DNA of 29,765 nucleotides from Hypsibius dujardini. Its lineage: Eukaryota; Tardigrada; Eutardigrada; Parachela; Hypsibiidae. Of the stretch, positions 10,815 to 19,784 are shown in pieces. The stretch is taken from assembly GCA_001579985.1 (NCBI GenBank), contig LRSR01008650.1, positions 1-29,765 on the forward strand, given 5' to 3'. Under the pieces are notes generated by a model. The model ran no database searches. It was given only the letters and a program-made list of their open reading frames with translations, and had not been told where the DNA came from. A program made the position numbers and the translations under genes. Within the stretch, counting starts at the first letter, position 1, and each line of letters begins with the position of its first letter.

Positions 10815-11240
10815 CGCAGATACACACTTACTTTTGATGCCCATGTGCCCAAGTTAAGCCACCCGTTACGCTTTGGCCCAGCAAAATGGAGGGTCCGAAT
10901 TCGAGCCAATTCCAGCTACCGCGCGCTGCTGCTTTTCACCGATTAATTGATAATTGATTGGACGGAGTTTACAGAACGGAAATCAGAACAAAAAGATTAA
11001 TATACAAAATCTAACCGGAAATTTGAGGTAAAAAAATCAGCCGAGATCAAGACATTCTGAGTATTCACTTTAGTGAAGAATTCGGGCGCCTTTAATCAAT
11101 CAATTGATCGATCGAAAACAGTTGCTCGCGTTGGCTGAAATTGACTCGAACTGGGATCCTCATATGTTTGCTGGGCCAAAGCTTAAAGGGTGGTTTTAAC
11201 TTGGGCACATAGAAAGCAAGCAAGTGTGTAGGACGCACGA
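10815..11240. repeat. Large fold-back element with about 130-bp arms
   Basis: The left arm (about 10815-10960) and right arm (about 11090-11240) are inverted copies. Shared blocks are CCCATGTGCCCAAGTTAA, GCTTTGGCCCAGCAAA, TTCGAGCCAATTCCAGC and a terminal ATTAATTGAT/TCAATTGAT tract; the arms are visibly diverged. The centre (10961-11089) is AT-rich. No transposase is present. It ends about 280 bp before the SnoaL start codon, so it could influence that promoter. Confidence 0.82.
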
Positions 11241-11380
11241 TTCCGTTGACGCACTGCCTAGTCATAGTGTTCGCCTGCTTTAATAGCATGTCAGGTAATA
11301 TGACCGTTCCTCACCGTTCCTCAGTCGCGCAGTGCGAGTTGCACTCGTTGCAAAATGTCTTTGCTCGGTGAGAGAACACA

Positions 11381-11390
11381 CATATAAACG
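11381..11390 (+). promoter_or_regulatory. TATA-like box upstream of SnoaL gene
   Basis: CATATAAACG lies about 140 bp before the start codon at 11525. Position and sequence suit a core promoter, but no initiator is placed with confidence. Confidence 0.35.
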
Positions 11391-11524
11391 CTGGAACTTA
11401 ATTAGCTTTCCGCATTATTAAGGTTGTTCAAGCTGTTTCAAATTAGGTTCACGCTTCAGTCAGCTGTTTAGTTCGGAGTCTTTCCCTATCGACCCTTTCT
11501 TTCACCACACCATCATTAAAAAAG

Positions 11525-12295
11525 ATGGCGTCTAAAAAGCAGCAAGTGGCGGATATGCTCAACGCTGTCAAGACCGGAAACGCTCGAGCTCTCACGGTTC
11601 TTCATCCCACCATCTACAAACAGCACAACCCTGAGATCGCTGACGGACCGACAGGAATCCGCGCTGTCCTGTTTGCAATTAAAGACACCCTTCAAACGAA
11701 CATTGTCCGCATCTTCCAGGACGGTGAGTATGTCTTCGCACATATGGACTACTTCGACGCGGTCACTAAAGGCAGTGGAGCACGCGTGGCTTTCGATATT
11801 TGGCGCTTCGAGGACGGTCAGGTTGTGGAGCATTGGGACAATTTTCAGATTAACCATTCTGACCCGAACCCCTTCAGCGGTCGGACCATGACGGATGGTC
11901 CGACGGAAGTGGCGGATTTAGACCGAACCGAAACCAACAAAGCCGTTGTTCGTGGGCTAGTGGAACATCGAATTGCCGGCCGATTCGACAAGCTGGCAGA
12001 CTACTTCGTCGACGGCGTCTATATTCAACATAATCCGACAATTGACACGTCTTTAGCTGGTCTAGCTGCCCTCGGCGAGAATGGACCGGTTTACAATCGA
12101 CTTCACCTGGTTCTAGGCGAGGGAAACTTTGTCTTGACCACGTGTGAAGGGAGTTTGAAGGGCCAGCCAACGGCCTTTTTCGACCTGTTCCGCTTGGAGA
12201 ACGGCAAAATTAGGGAGCACTGGGACACCATCGAAACGATACCACCAAAGACTGAGCATAAAAACGACAACGGAAAATTCGAGGGTACGCCATAG
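11525..12295 (+). CDS. Two-domain SnoaL-like (COG4922-type) protein, or 5' exon of a six-domain protein
   Basis: An uninterrupted 256-codon frame with two SnoaL-like (NTF2-fold) domains. Domain 1 (about 1-110) has KQHNP, DGEYVFAH, FDIWRFEDG and VEHWDN. Domain 2 (about 125-245) has YIQHNP, GEGNFVL, FDLFRLENGKIREHWD. These match the bacterial and fungal 'predicted SnoaL-like aldol condensation-catalysing enzyme' family, whose members normally have one domain; substrate is unknown. There is no signal peptide, so cytosolic location is likely. It lacks internal introns, unlike its neighbours. A donor-like GTACGC follows residue 253 (12285), and splicing to an acceptor at 12460 would fuse it in frame with the next reading frame. 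Read without splicing, it stops at 12293-12295. Confidence 0.88.
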   Translation: MASKKQQVADMLNAVKTGNARALTVLHPTIYKQHNPEIADGPTGIRAVLFAIKDTLQTNIVRIFQDGEYVFAHMDYFDAVTKGSGARVAFDIWRFEDGQVVEHWDNFQINHSDPNPFSGRTMTDGPTEVADLDRTETNKAVVRGLVEHRIAGRFDKLADYFVDGVYIQHNPTIDTSLAGLAALGENGPVYNRLHLVLGEGNFVLTTCEGSLKGQPTAFFDLFRLENGKIREHWDTIETIPPKTEHKNDNGKFEGTP

Positions 12296-12460
12296 GTTTG
12301 TGTTCTTTCTTTCCCAAAGGAGCGGTATATTTGTCTGGAACGCATATACCGGTCCTGCTTATGTATTCAAAGAGATATCCAAAGAAAGGATTGTAGCTCT
12401 GTGTGCTGTATCTTTCATGACTTTTTCTATGTGAGTATTGTCAATCTTTTTTCCTCTTAG
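12285..12460 (+). other. Candidate 176-nt intron joining the two SnoaL reading frames
   Basis: It starts GTACGCC and ends TTTTTTCCTCTTAG after a good pyrimidine tract. Splicing joins GAG G to AA ATG, giving Glu-Glu-Met and keeping both frames open. If not spliced, the upstream protein ends 11 nt into this segment. The same donor form, GTACGC, is used in the astacin gene at 29364. Confidence 0.6.
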
Positions 12461-12462
12461 AA

Positions 12463-14250
12463 ATGGAAAAGCAACAAGTCGTCGCCCTTTTGAAGGGCAT
12501 CGAAACCGGCGATCCCGCTGCCTTCACCGTCATCAATCCCAACAAGTACATCCAACATCAGTTTCGCGCCGCTGATGGATTGCATGGGCTCAAAGAAGTT
12601 GCTGAACGTGCTGCAGGAACTGCCAAAGTCAACACCATTCGAGTCTACAAGGATGGTGACTACGTGTTCACCCACACCGAGTACGACATTTTTGGCCCGA
12701 AGATCGGATTTGACATTTTCCGCTTTGAAAATGGGCTGATAGTCGAGCACTGGAGCAACCTGCAAACGACGGTTCCCGGGCCTAATCCGTTCAGTGGAAG
12801 GACTATGACGGATGGTCCGACGCGTGCGGTGGACCTTCAACAGACGGAAGTCAACAAGGCAGCCGTCCGAGGCCTGCTGGACGATAGGATTGCCGGACGT
12901 TTTGAAAAGCTGGCGGGCTATTTTGTCGATGGGGTGTACATTCAACATAACCCCACGATTGATACTTCACTCAAAGGATTGGCAGTCCTTGGCATCGACG
13001 GTCCGGTTTACGAGAGAATTCACTTGGTGTTGGGGGAAGGGAATTTCGTCTTGTCAACGACCGAGGGTTCTTTGAAGGGCGTGCCTACGGCATACTTCGA
13101 CTTGTTCCGTCTTGAGAACGGAAAAATCCGGGAACATTGGGACGTTATCGAAACTATTCCGCCACGGGAGGAACATCGGAATGGCAACGGAAAGTTTTGG
13201 GCAGCTGAGAAGCCGATGACAAACGATTTTAAAAACGGAAACCTTGTTAACGGGAACGGATCTCCGTCAACAGCTACGACGTCGAACGGAACAAATAAAG
13301 TCACCCAGGAAGACCTGGCAAACGGCAAACCGAAGGCCAGCATCACCAACCACAACTCAACGGAAAAGCAGAAAGACCTGGCAAACGGCAAACCGAAGGC
13401 CAGCATCACCAACCACAACTCAACGGAAAAGCAGGAAGACCTGGCAAACGGCAAACCGAAAGCCAGCATCACCAACCACAACTCGACGGAAAAGCAGCAA
13501 GTTGTGGACCTCTTAAAGGCCATTGAAACGGGGGAACAGGGACCGTTTGAGGTAATCCACCCGAGTAGGTACATCCAGCATAACTTGCTCGCAGCTGACG
13601 GCCTGGAAGGCGTCAGAGGACTGATGAAGCTGGTATCGGGCTCGGCCAAAGTTAACACCGTCCGTGTCTTCCAAGACGGCGACTACGTCTTCGCCCACAC
13701 CGATTACGACTTCTTCGGTCCGAATATCGGTTTTGATATCTTCCGTTTTGACAACGGCCTGATTGTGGAACACTGGGATAACCTTCAGACAACACCGGCC
13801 GGAAAGAACGCCAGCGGTCACACGATGCTGGACGGACCGACTGATCAGACGGAGAAGCCGAAGTTCGCGCAAACAAACGCAAACAAAGCGTTGGTAAGAA
13901 ATTTCGTGGACGATATGCTGATTAACCGCCGGCTGGAGAAGCTCAACGATTACTACAAGGGAGACGAGTATGTCCAGCATAATCCGGCCTTCGGTGACGG
14001 TGTGTCCGCACTAGGACCGGCGTTCAAGGCCATGGCAGCTGCTTCACAGAATGTCAAGTACACCCGCATTCATCTCGTCCTGGCGGATGGAAATTTTGTG
14101 CTGGTGGTCAGCGAAGGTGCACAGGGTCAGAAGCCGACGTCATTTTATGACCTCTTCCGTGTGGAGAAGGGGAAAATCGTCGAGCATTGGGACGTGGTGG
14201 AAACAATTCCGCCTCGAGAGCAATGGCAGAATGACAACGGAAAGTTTTGA
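12463..14250 (+). CDS. Four-domain SnoaL-like protein, or 3' exon of a six-domain protein
   Basis: A 595-codon intron-free frame with four SnoaL-like domains in two pairs. Pair one spans about residues 1-245 (YIQHQF/VEHWSN and YIQHNP/REHWDV); pair two spans about 345-595 (YIQHNL/VEHWDN and YVQHNP/VEHWDV). Between them is an Asn/Lys/Thr-rich linker with three 21-residue tandem repeats. Odd domains open with a KQQVV.LLK.IETG helix; even domains open with NKA.VR....... This alternation, repeated in the upstream frame, shows that a two-domain module was duplicated as a unit. The second domain is very like domain 2 of the upstream frame. The ATG sits just after a splice-acceptor-like CTCTTAG, so Met1 may be internal to a fused 849-aa protein. 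Enzymatic activity is inferred from the family only. Confidence 0.88.
   Translation: MEKQQVVALLKGIETGDPAAFTVINPNKYIQHQFRAADGLHGLKEVAERAAGTAKVNTIRVYKDGDYVFTHTEYDIFGPKIGFDIFRFENGLIVEHWSNLQTTVPGPNPFSGRTMTDGPTRAVDLQQTEVNKAAVRGLLDDRIAGRFEKLAGYFVDGVYIQHNPTIDTSLKGLAVLGIDGPVYERIHLVLGEGNFVLSTTEGSLKGVPTAYFDLFRLENGKIREHWDVIETIPPREEHRNGNGKFWAAEKPMTNDFKNGNLVNGNGSPSTATTSNGTNKVTQEDLANGKPKASITNHNSTEKQKDLANGKPKASITNHNSTEKQEDLANGKPKASITNHNSTEKQQVVDLLKAIETGEQGPFEVIHPSRYIQHNLLAADGLEGVRGLMKLVSGSAKVNTVRVFQDGDYVFAHTDYDFFGPNIGFDIFRFDNGLIVEHWDNLQTTPAGKNASGHTMLDGPTDQTEKPKFAQTNANKALVRNFVDDMLINRRLEKLNDYYKGDEYVQHNPAFGDGVSALGPAFKAMAAASQNVKYTRIHLVLADGNFVLVVSEGAQGQKPTSFYDLFRVEKGKIVEHWDVVETIPPREQWQNDNGKF
13309..13497 (+). 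repeat. Three 63-bp coding tandem repeats in the SnoaL linker
   Basis: Units 13309-13371, 13372-13434 and 13435-13497 each encode 21 residues that begin (E/K)DLANGKPKASITNHN. They differ at only a few bases, so they look young. The last residues of the unit (STEKQ) merge into the KQQVV start of the fifth SnoaL domain, suggesting the unit arose from the domain boundary. Confidence 0.95.
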
Positions 14251-14715
14251 TGGCACGTTGTTTTTTGCTGAATATTTTCCATCGTTTTGTTTGTTAGCGA
14301 CGTCTCCTTGCCTTTATAATTGCCTGTATAAGCTGCTTGATTAGGCAATAAATTATATTTAATATTCGCACCACCGTCGATCGTCGATTAACACACGAAA
14401 TCCAGAAAACTAAAACGAATAACCACATCACGGCGAAACGTCCATCAAACCGAGATATCAGCACACGAAACTGAAGAAACGTCCTGGAGGGAAACCGAAA
14501 AGTTCCCACCACCACCCGAACCGAACGATAAAATTTACTAAAGCAGAGTCGGTTAAAAAAAGCGAATCGAGTGCATTGGGGGTAAAGAGAGAGAGAGAGA
14601 CCAATTGTAGTTTTATAGAAGCTTAAAAGTCAGAATTTCTAGCTGCATGAGAAAGATGGGCATCACAGTGGGAGACAGATATTTTCGCTGAAAGCAACCG
14701 TGTCGAGCTTCCGTT
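14251..14715. other. Intergenic region between convergent SnoaL and XPR1 genes
   Basis: The 3' ends of both genes meet here. It contains a poly(A) signal for the plus gene and a short (GA)n tract near 14587-14600. I see no gene. Confidence 0.7.
14347..14352 (+). terminator. AATAAA polyadenylation signal of the SnoaL gene
   Basis: The canonical hexamer lies 97 bp after the stop codon at 14250. Confidence 0.6.
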
Positions 14716-17700
14716 TCAATCCGCCAGCTCTAGCAACACTTCTTCCCCGCCGTTCTTTTTCTCCTTCTCCTTGTCCTTCTCTTCCTCGTCCTCTTCCGGA
14801 TTGTAGGACGGGTCGGGGATGTTGATGGGAAAGAGTTCGGCGTTGGCCGACGGATGCTGGTCCTGGTCCCGTTTCATCTCCTCATTAGCTTCCTTCCAGA
14901 TACTGTGCAGTTTTCGACTACAAACACCACGTGAATCATTAAATCGATCGCCGACCGACCCATTAGATATAATAGAAAGCTGAACAGCCCAGATCACAAA
15001 ATCCCTGAAGGTGACCTACCTGTCTTTCTTGGTGAGCCCGTCCTCCTGATCAGAAGCCGTCCTAACCAGGAGCGCCATGTCCGTTTTCTTGCCGACCGGT
15101 GTCACGGCAATGTTCCGGACAGCCCGGAACTCACCACAGTTGTTGAGATGTTCGTTCTCCAAACGGAAGAAATTCCACACAAACCGCCTACAGAAACGAA
15201 CACATACAGCTTGCTACCACGAATCCACCACGAAGACTTCCTAATAGTGCTGCCGTACCTCCACAGTTCCGCGGTGGCTAGGACGGACAGTAGAATCTCG
15301 TGGTGCAACAGACCCAATTCGTTCACCGAGATGGAGATGGTCCAGGCGAAACGCAGCACCAAGTCTTGAACGATGGTGTAGTAGTAGTACCAACTGCTGG
15401 AATACACCAGTGAATCCCGTAGTAGTCGGTTCGATTTGGCGTTTCGGTCCAAAAAGCCCCAATCCATGCGGATGTCCCACCAGAAGGAGTAGCAGGAGCT
15501 GATGATGGCACTGATCACCCACAGGTAAAACACGGGACGCTGTGCGATAAAGTCCTCTGAGTAGCGTTCTGTAAATAAACACGGGGTGGGCCATGAATCG
15601 ACCGCGTGACTCCATTCCAACTGTCCCAGCTTGTCTCTGGACTCACCAACATGCATGGAATTCAAAGCCGAAAAGAGCACGACAAAAAATGAGGTGGAAT
15701 ATTTCCCGGCGTTGACCAAATGCGGATAGGCCAACTTGGAGTCGCGATAACGGCGAAGGCATTGCGCGAAACGGAACCACGACGGTAGGACCGCCAGAAT
15801 GGGACGAATCGCGTTACTGTTGGACATGCAGACATTCGAACGGCCTACAAGAACAAAATAACCCATCATCGTTGAGCTCGCAACGGAAGCCGATTGGACA
15901 GTCGTGCGTACTGGGAATGCCGCCAGTCACCCAAGGAACCTCAAAGGAGTAGAAGCAGATGAAGTATTCAATGTCCAGAAAGGCTGGTGAAAGACTGGTG
16001 AACTGATCCGCCAGCCAAAAGTCGGCAAAGCCGACTGCGAAGAACGGCGCGGCGATTATGCGAAACTGCGAACAAGCAGCACACATTTCAGACTGACTGA
16101 CTGAACAGCACAAGCATTTCCCCAGACTGAAATATGGGGCATGCAAACAGGCGGAAATCAAGTTAAATACCTTACCACAATCTTCATCACCCATTTTCTG
16201 GCATCGTAGAAGAGCACATGGAAGGGGTTGATGAAAAAGACCAGCATCACGCCCGATACAATGACCGGAATGGCGTAGTGGGATATGCCAAGGAAGTCGC
16301 TGTAGAAAAACAGCAACAGACTGACACACCAGAGCACTCCCATGCAGGCTGCCAACTATAAAGAAAAGTTTGGTTAAGGTAAGTGTATGTGTATGTAAGA
16401 GACCCTTGTCAGCAATCTTAGAGAATGATTCATGATAAATGGCGAAAGAAAGTCGAACCTCCATGATATGATGCTGCGAGAGGTGGTTCCGCGGGTCCAG
16501 CTCAAATATGAGAACATGATTGACTCCGGCTGATCTCCAACCATGAACGTTAAAGGCCAACAGGAATAACATGATGATGATGAGGAAAGGACCGCGGTAC
16601 AACCGGATAACAATCCTCCAATCAGTTCGCTCACGTCCTTGTTCTATGATTTGTGTCCCATTTTCAGAGACGTTTCCAGGCTTTAGAAATTCGTTGTAAG
16701 GGAATCCAATAAAAGAACCTGCAGAATCACTTCCGTTTCACTCTGTAAATGTATGTGCGCATGTGTCTGCCTGCCTGCCTGCCTGCCTGCCTCTATACCT
16801 GCCAGGTCTGTCTATTTATCTGCCTGTCTGCTTGCCTGCCTGTCTGCTTGCCTGCCTATCTGCCTGTCTGCTTGTCTACCCATCTGGCTATCTGTATGCC
16901 TACCTGTCTGCTTGTATACCTACCTGTTTTTTTAATTACAGAAGTAATGAAAGGGAAAGGTTGAACGTACCGGTCAAGATGAGAACTACGAGAAGGACAA
17001 TAAAAATGCCCAGGAACAATCCCATCAAAAAGAATACAGACGGTGACGCCTACGAAGCCAGGGTTTAATTAACCAACATCGTAAAAACGTACGTTAATCT
17101 GAATTGTATACCGGTTCGTTAAGAGGCGGCACCCTGAGACGACGCATAGCTTTCCCCCTGTCGCCATGTTCCAATTCCGACGTGACCAGATTCTGATGAT
17201 CAATTAAAAACCGATGTCAGACGTTACTTCACGGCTCAATGGATTAGAAAAGACCAACCTCAGTCTCGAGGATGAGTGTGTCAATCTCCTTGTTAACATA
17301 GAACGGTGCCGTCTCAATGACCTCTTGTCGCCACCGGGTTCCACGGTCCGTGCTAAGTATCTGAAAAACATAACTCAAGTCAAGATTAGACAGTCATGCA
17401 ATTACGATTAACCAGCAGGGAACCGAACCAGTCGGTCGATAAACACGGTGATGCATTCATCAAATTGAATTGGCCTGACCTTATCGTGCTTTTTCAGGAT
17501 TTTACGAAAGCCGGTAAAATTCAGGTTTTGAAAGTTTTGCAGAAGAATCAGGCTAAGATAGAATTCCGAAAAAGCCAGCTGAAATGCAAAAAACCCCTTA
17601 AGTAAAGAGATGTCCAAATCCTGGCGACTTAACTGTATTCTTACATACAAAGACAAGACAAATATACAGGATATCTAGACATACGGTATGCAAACGTGAG

Positions 17701-17845
17701 AACCGACAGAGAGACATGCAGGCAGACCTAGAAACATGAAGAAAGACAGACAGACACAGACAGACAAACATACAGATAGACAAAAAGACAGACAGACACA
17801 GTCAGACAGACAGAAAGACAGACATACATACGTACAGACAGACAT

Positions 17846-17876
<31 letters not shown>

Positions 17877-17931
17877 TACAGACAGAGAGACATACAGAGA
17901 GACAGAGAGACAGACAGAGAGACAGAGAGAC

Positions 17932-17970
<39 letters not shown>

Positions 17971-18696
17971 GCAGACTGACTGCAATAGAGTTGGAATCTC
18001 AAACCTTGAGATCATGAATTTTGCGAAATGTGCGTTTGGCTTTCCGGAGATCTTTGTCGACAAAATCGGCAAACCAAGGAATTTTTTGATGTGCTCGTTG
18101 CTCCTGTGCGGAGAAGAAATTTGGGCGTGCTCCATGAGCTTTCAATTCCACCTCGAGTGCATCGAACTTCCTCTGCGCTTCTGCCAACTTTTCTGCATTG
18201 AAAGAAACGGATCATCTCAATAAATCTACAGGAAGAAAACCCAAACGCGAGAACCGTCACTGCACGAACTAACCGGCAAAAAATGTGTTGATCTTTTTCA
18301 ATTGGCCCTCGCAGTAGAGGAAAAAGCTCTCCTCAAAGTCTTTGTAGTATTTCTCACGAGGCGTTAACCCTTCCTCCACATCGTCGTCGACCATAGGAAA
18401 ATCTGCAGGGAAAAAAGTAATAAGTCAGTCAAGAATGCATCTGCAATCAATCTAAGAGACGAAGAAACACATCCAATAAGGTATTTAGTTACTGAAACGC
18501 ACTCTTTCAAAATATATGTAATCTTTCAAAATAAATGCACTCTTTCAGAATATATGTACTCTTTCAGAATATATGTACTCGTACCATCTGCATGCTGTTG
18601 AACTTTCAGTAGCATGTCCTTCATGTCATCGTAGTTTACATATTGTGTCCGCCATTCCGGCGTCACATGTGATGTGAGATGCTGGCCGAACTTCAT
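14716..18696 (-). CDS. XPR1: XPR1-type phosphate exporter (SPX-EXS protein)
   Basis: Plasma-membrane phosphate exporter regulated by inositol pyrophosphates through SPX. Fourteen phase-consistent exons on minus: 18696-18585, 18402-18274, 18192-18005, 17578-17480, 17360-17259, 17192-17112, 17049-16971, 16718-16459, 16355-16176, 16065-15885, 15844-15647, 15568-15259, 15187-15020, 14917-14716; about 762 aa, slightly longer than vertebrate XPR1 (about 696). SPX, residues 1-180, starts [16 protein letters not shown] and holds the lysine cluster [16 protein letters not shown]. Membrane segments include [16 protein letters not shown] and [33 protein letters not shown] is a family motif. EXS, about 440-650, has [28 protein letters not shown] and [20 protein letters not shown]. 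The acidic/lysine tail is lineage-specific. The donor at 15884 is uncertain (others at the end of that exon also keep phase). Introns 3 and 7 carry GACA-type repeats. Confidence 0.95.
16762..16930. repeat. (TGCC/TGTC)n repeat in XPR1 intron 7
   Basis: A degenerate tetranucleotide array of TGCC, TGTC and TACC units between exons 7 and 8. The Cys/Leu/Pro frames through it are artefacts. Confidence 0.9.
17701..17973. repeat. (GACA)n repeat in XPR1 intron 3
   Basis: About 270 bp of GACA/CAGA units, with GAGA variants and a pure run of about eight CAGA units near the right end. It occupies most of the intron between exons 3 and 4. Confidence 0.95.
18501..18580. repeat. 19-bp tandem repeat at the start of XPR1 intron 1
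   Basis: Four copies of a unit close to TCTTTCAGAATATATGTAC, the last two nearly identical. The array ends only 4 bp from the exon 1 donor at 18584. Confidence 0.85.
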
Positions 18697-19784
18697 TCTA
18701 CCCAACAGTCCACATCAAAATGGGCCTGGAAATAATGAAACTCAAATATAAATTGTCCAAACTAAAAGCACAAACAACCCTCACTGTTCTCACTTGTAAC
18801 GAAACAACAAAATCGGTTGCATTACTGTAACAGGCAGAAGAACAGCTGTCAAGAAGAGTTACTCCTACAAGCCAAGCACAAAATCAACCAATCCCTCAAT
18901 CAAGTACTTTGACTAATCTAAGGGCAAAGAACGACTGATTCTGTTTAATCAATCAATCGACGAAAGAAGACCGCTTAGCTAATCAATCGATCGATCAAGA
19001 GAACGACTGCTTCTGTTCAATCAACCAATCGACGGATAAAGAAATCATCCTTGTTGTCAATAAAACCAATTTTCGTATGATATAAACTCATTTAGCAATC
19101 ATCACATTGAGCCGGATTATGTTTTTTAACAGCCATTAAAAATTTGGCAGGAAACTCCCACGAAATAGCGTGCAAAACGTCAACATGTGGATGAACCACA
19201 TCCGTTCTCTGGTACCTTACCCGAGATTTAGCCGTACTCAGCGCTACGTTACGCAAAAACCGAACCGGGCAACAGCGATTTTAGACTAGGAATTTAAAAA
19301 GTGCTTGCTTTGTTGTGGAAAAAAAAGTGAAAGCAAAAGTTATGAAACAGATCAGCCGTTCTCGTTGTTCTATGATGCGTCTGTCATAAAAACGGGGAGG
19401 GGCTCCGAAACTTTAGAACGGTTTGCACAGAGATTAGTAGAAATCATACTATATTTGGTATGCCATCCCTGTGAAAAAGCTTGCACTTCCTTATCAGATA
19501 ATCAAAGTAAAATCAAATCAGTAAAGAGTCTCTTTCTACTCAACTAACACATAGTAGGTCCTATTGACTGTGTCTATACTATCCCAGGATGGGCTATTTA
19601 TCGCAGTTAGAGGTCCTACGCACATGCTGCACGCTGAAAAGGAGCAGGCAGAAAATTAAAATCTTCCCATTTCGAGATTTCTCCCAAATTGCTCATCCTT
19701 GGCCAATTTAATCACCCCAAAGTAAGTAAACTTTGCTAGCCAATTGTATGGGGAATTCAATCACGTTCATTGCAGAGCTTGAGG
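18697..19784. promoter_or_regulatory. Divergent upstream region shared by XPR1 and COX6C
   Basis: About 1.1 kb between the two start codons. It contains imperfect repeats with AATCAATCGA at 18925-19035 (a duplicated block GAACGACTG.TTCTGTT). A splice-acceptor-like TTCATTGCAG at 19766-19775 lies just before the COX6C start, so a 5' UTR intron is possible. I see no clear TATA box. Confidence 0.4.

Larger units (their letters stand above)
9418..11524. other. Intergenic region between receptor and SnoaL genes
   Basis: Upstream of both divergent genes. The main feature is a large fold-back element at 10815-11240. The segment 9560-10290 shows nothing recognisable. A minus frame at 10641-10306 is listed separately as doubtful. 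Confidence 0.6.

Noticed and set aside
17701-17973. CRISPR-like regular repeat appearance
   Set aside because: The unit is only 4 bp with no spacers; it is a eukaryotic microsatellite inside an intron.
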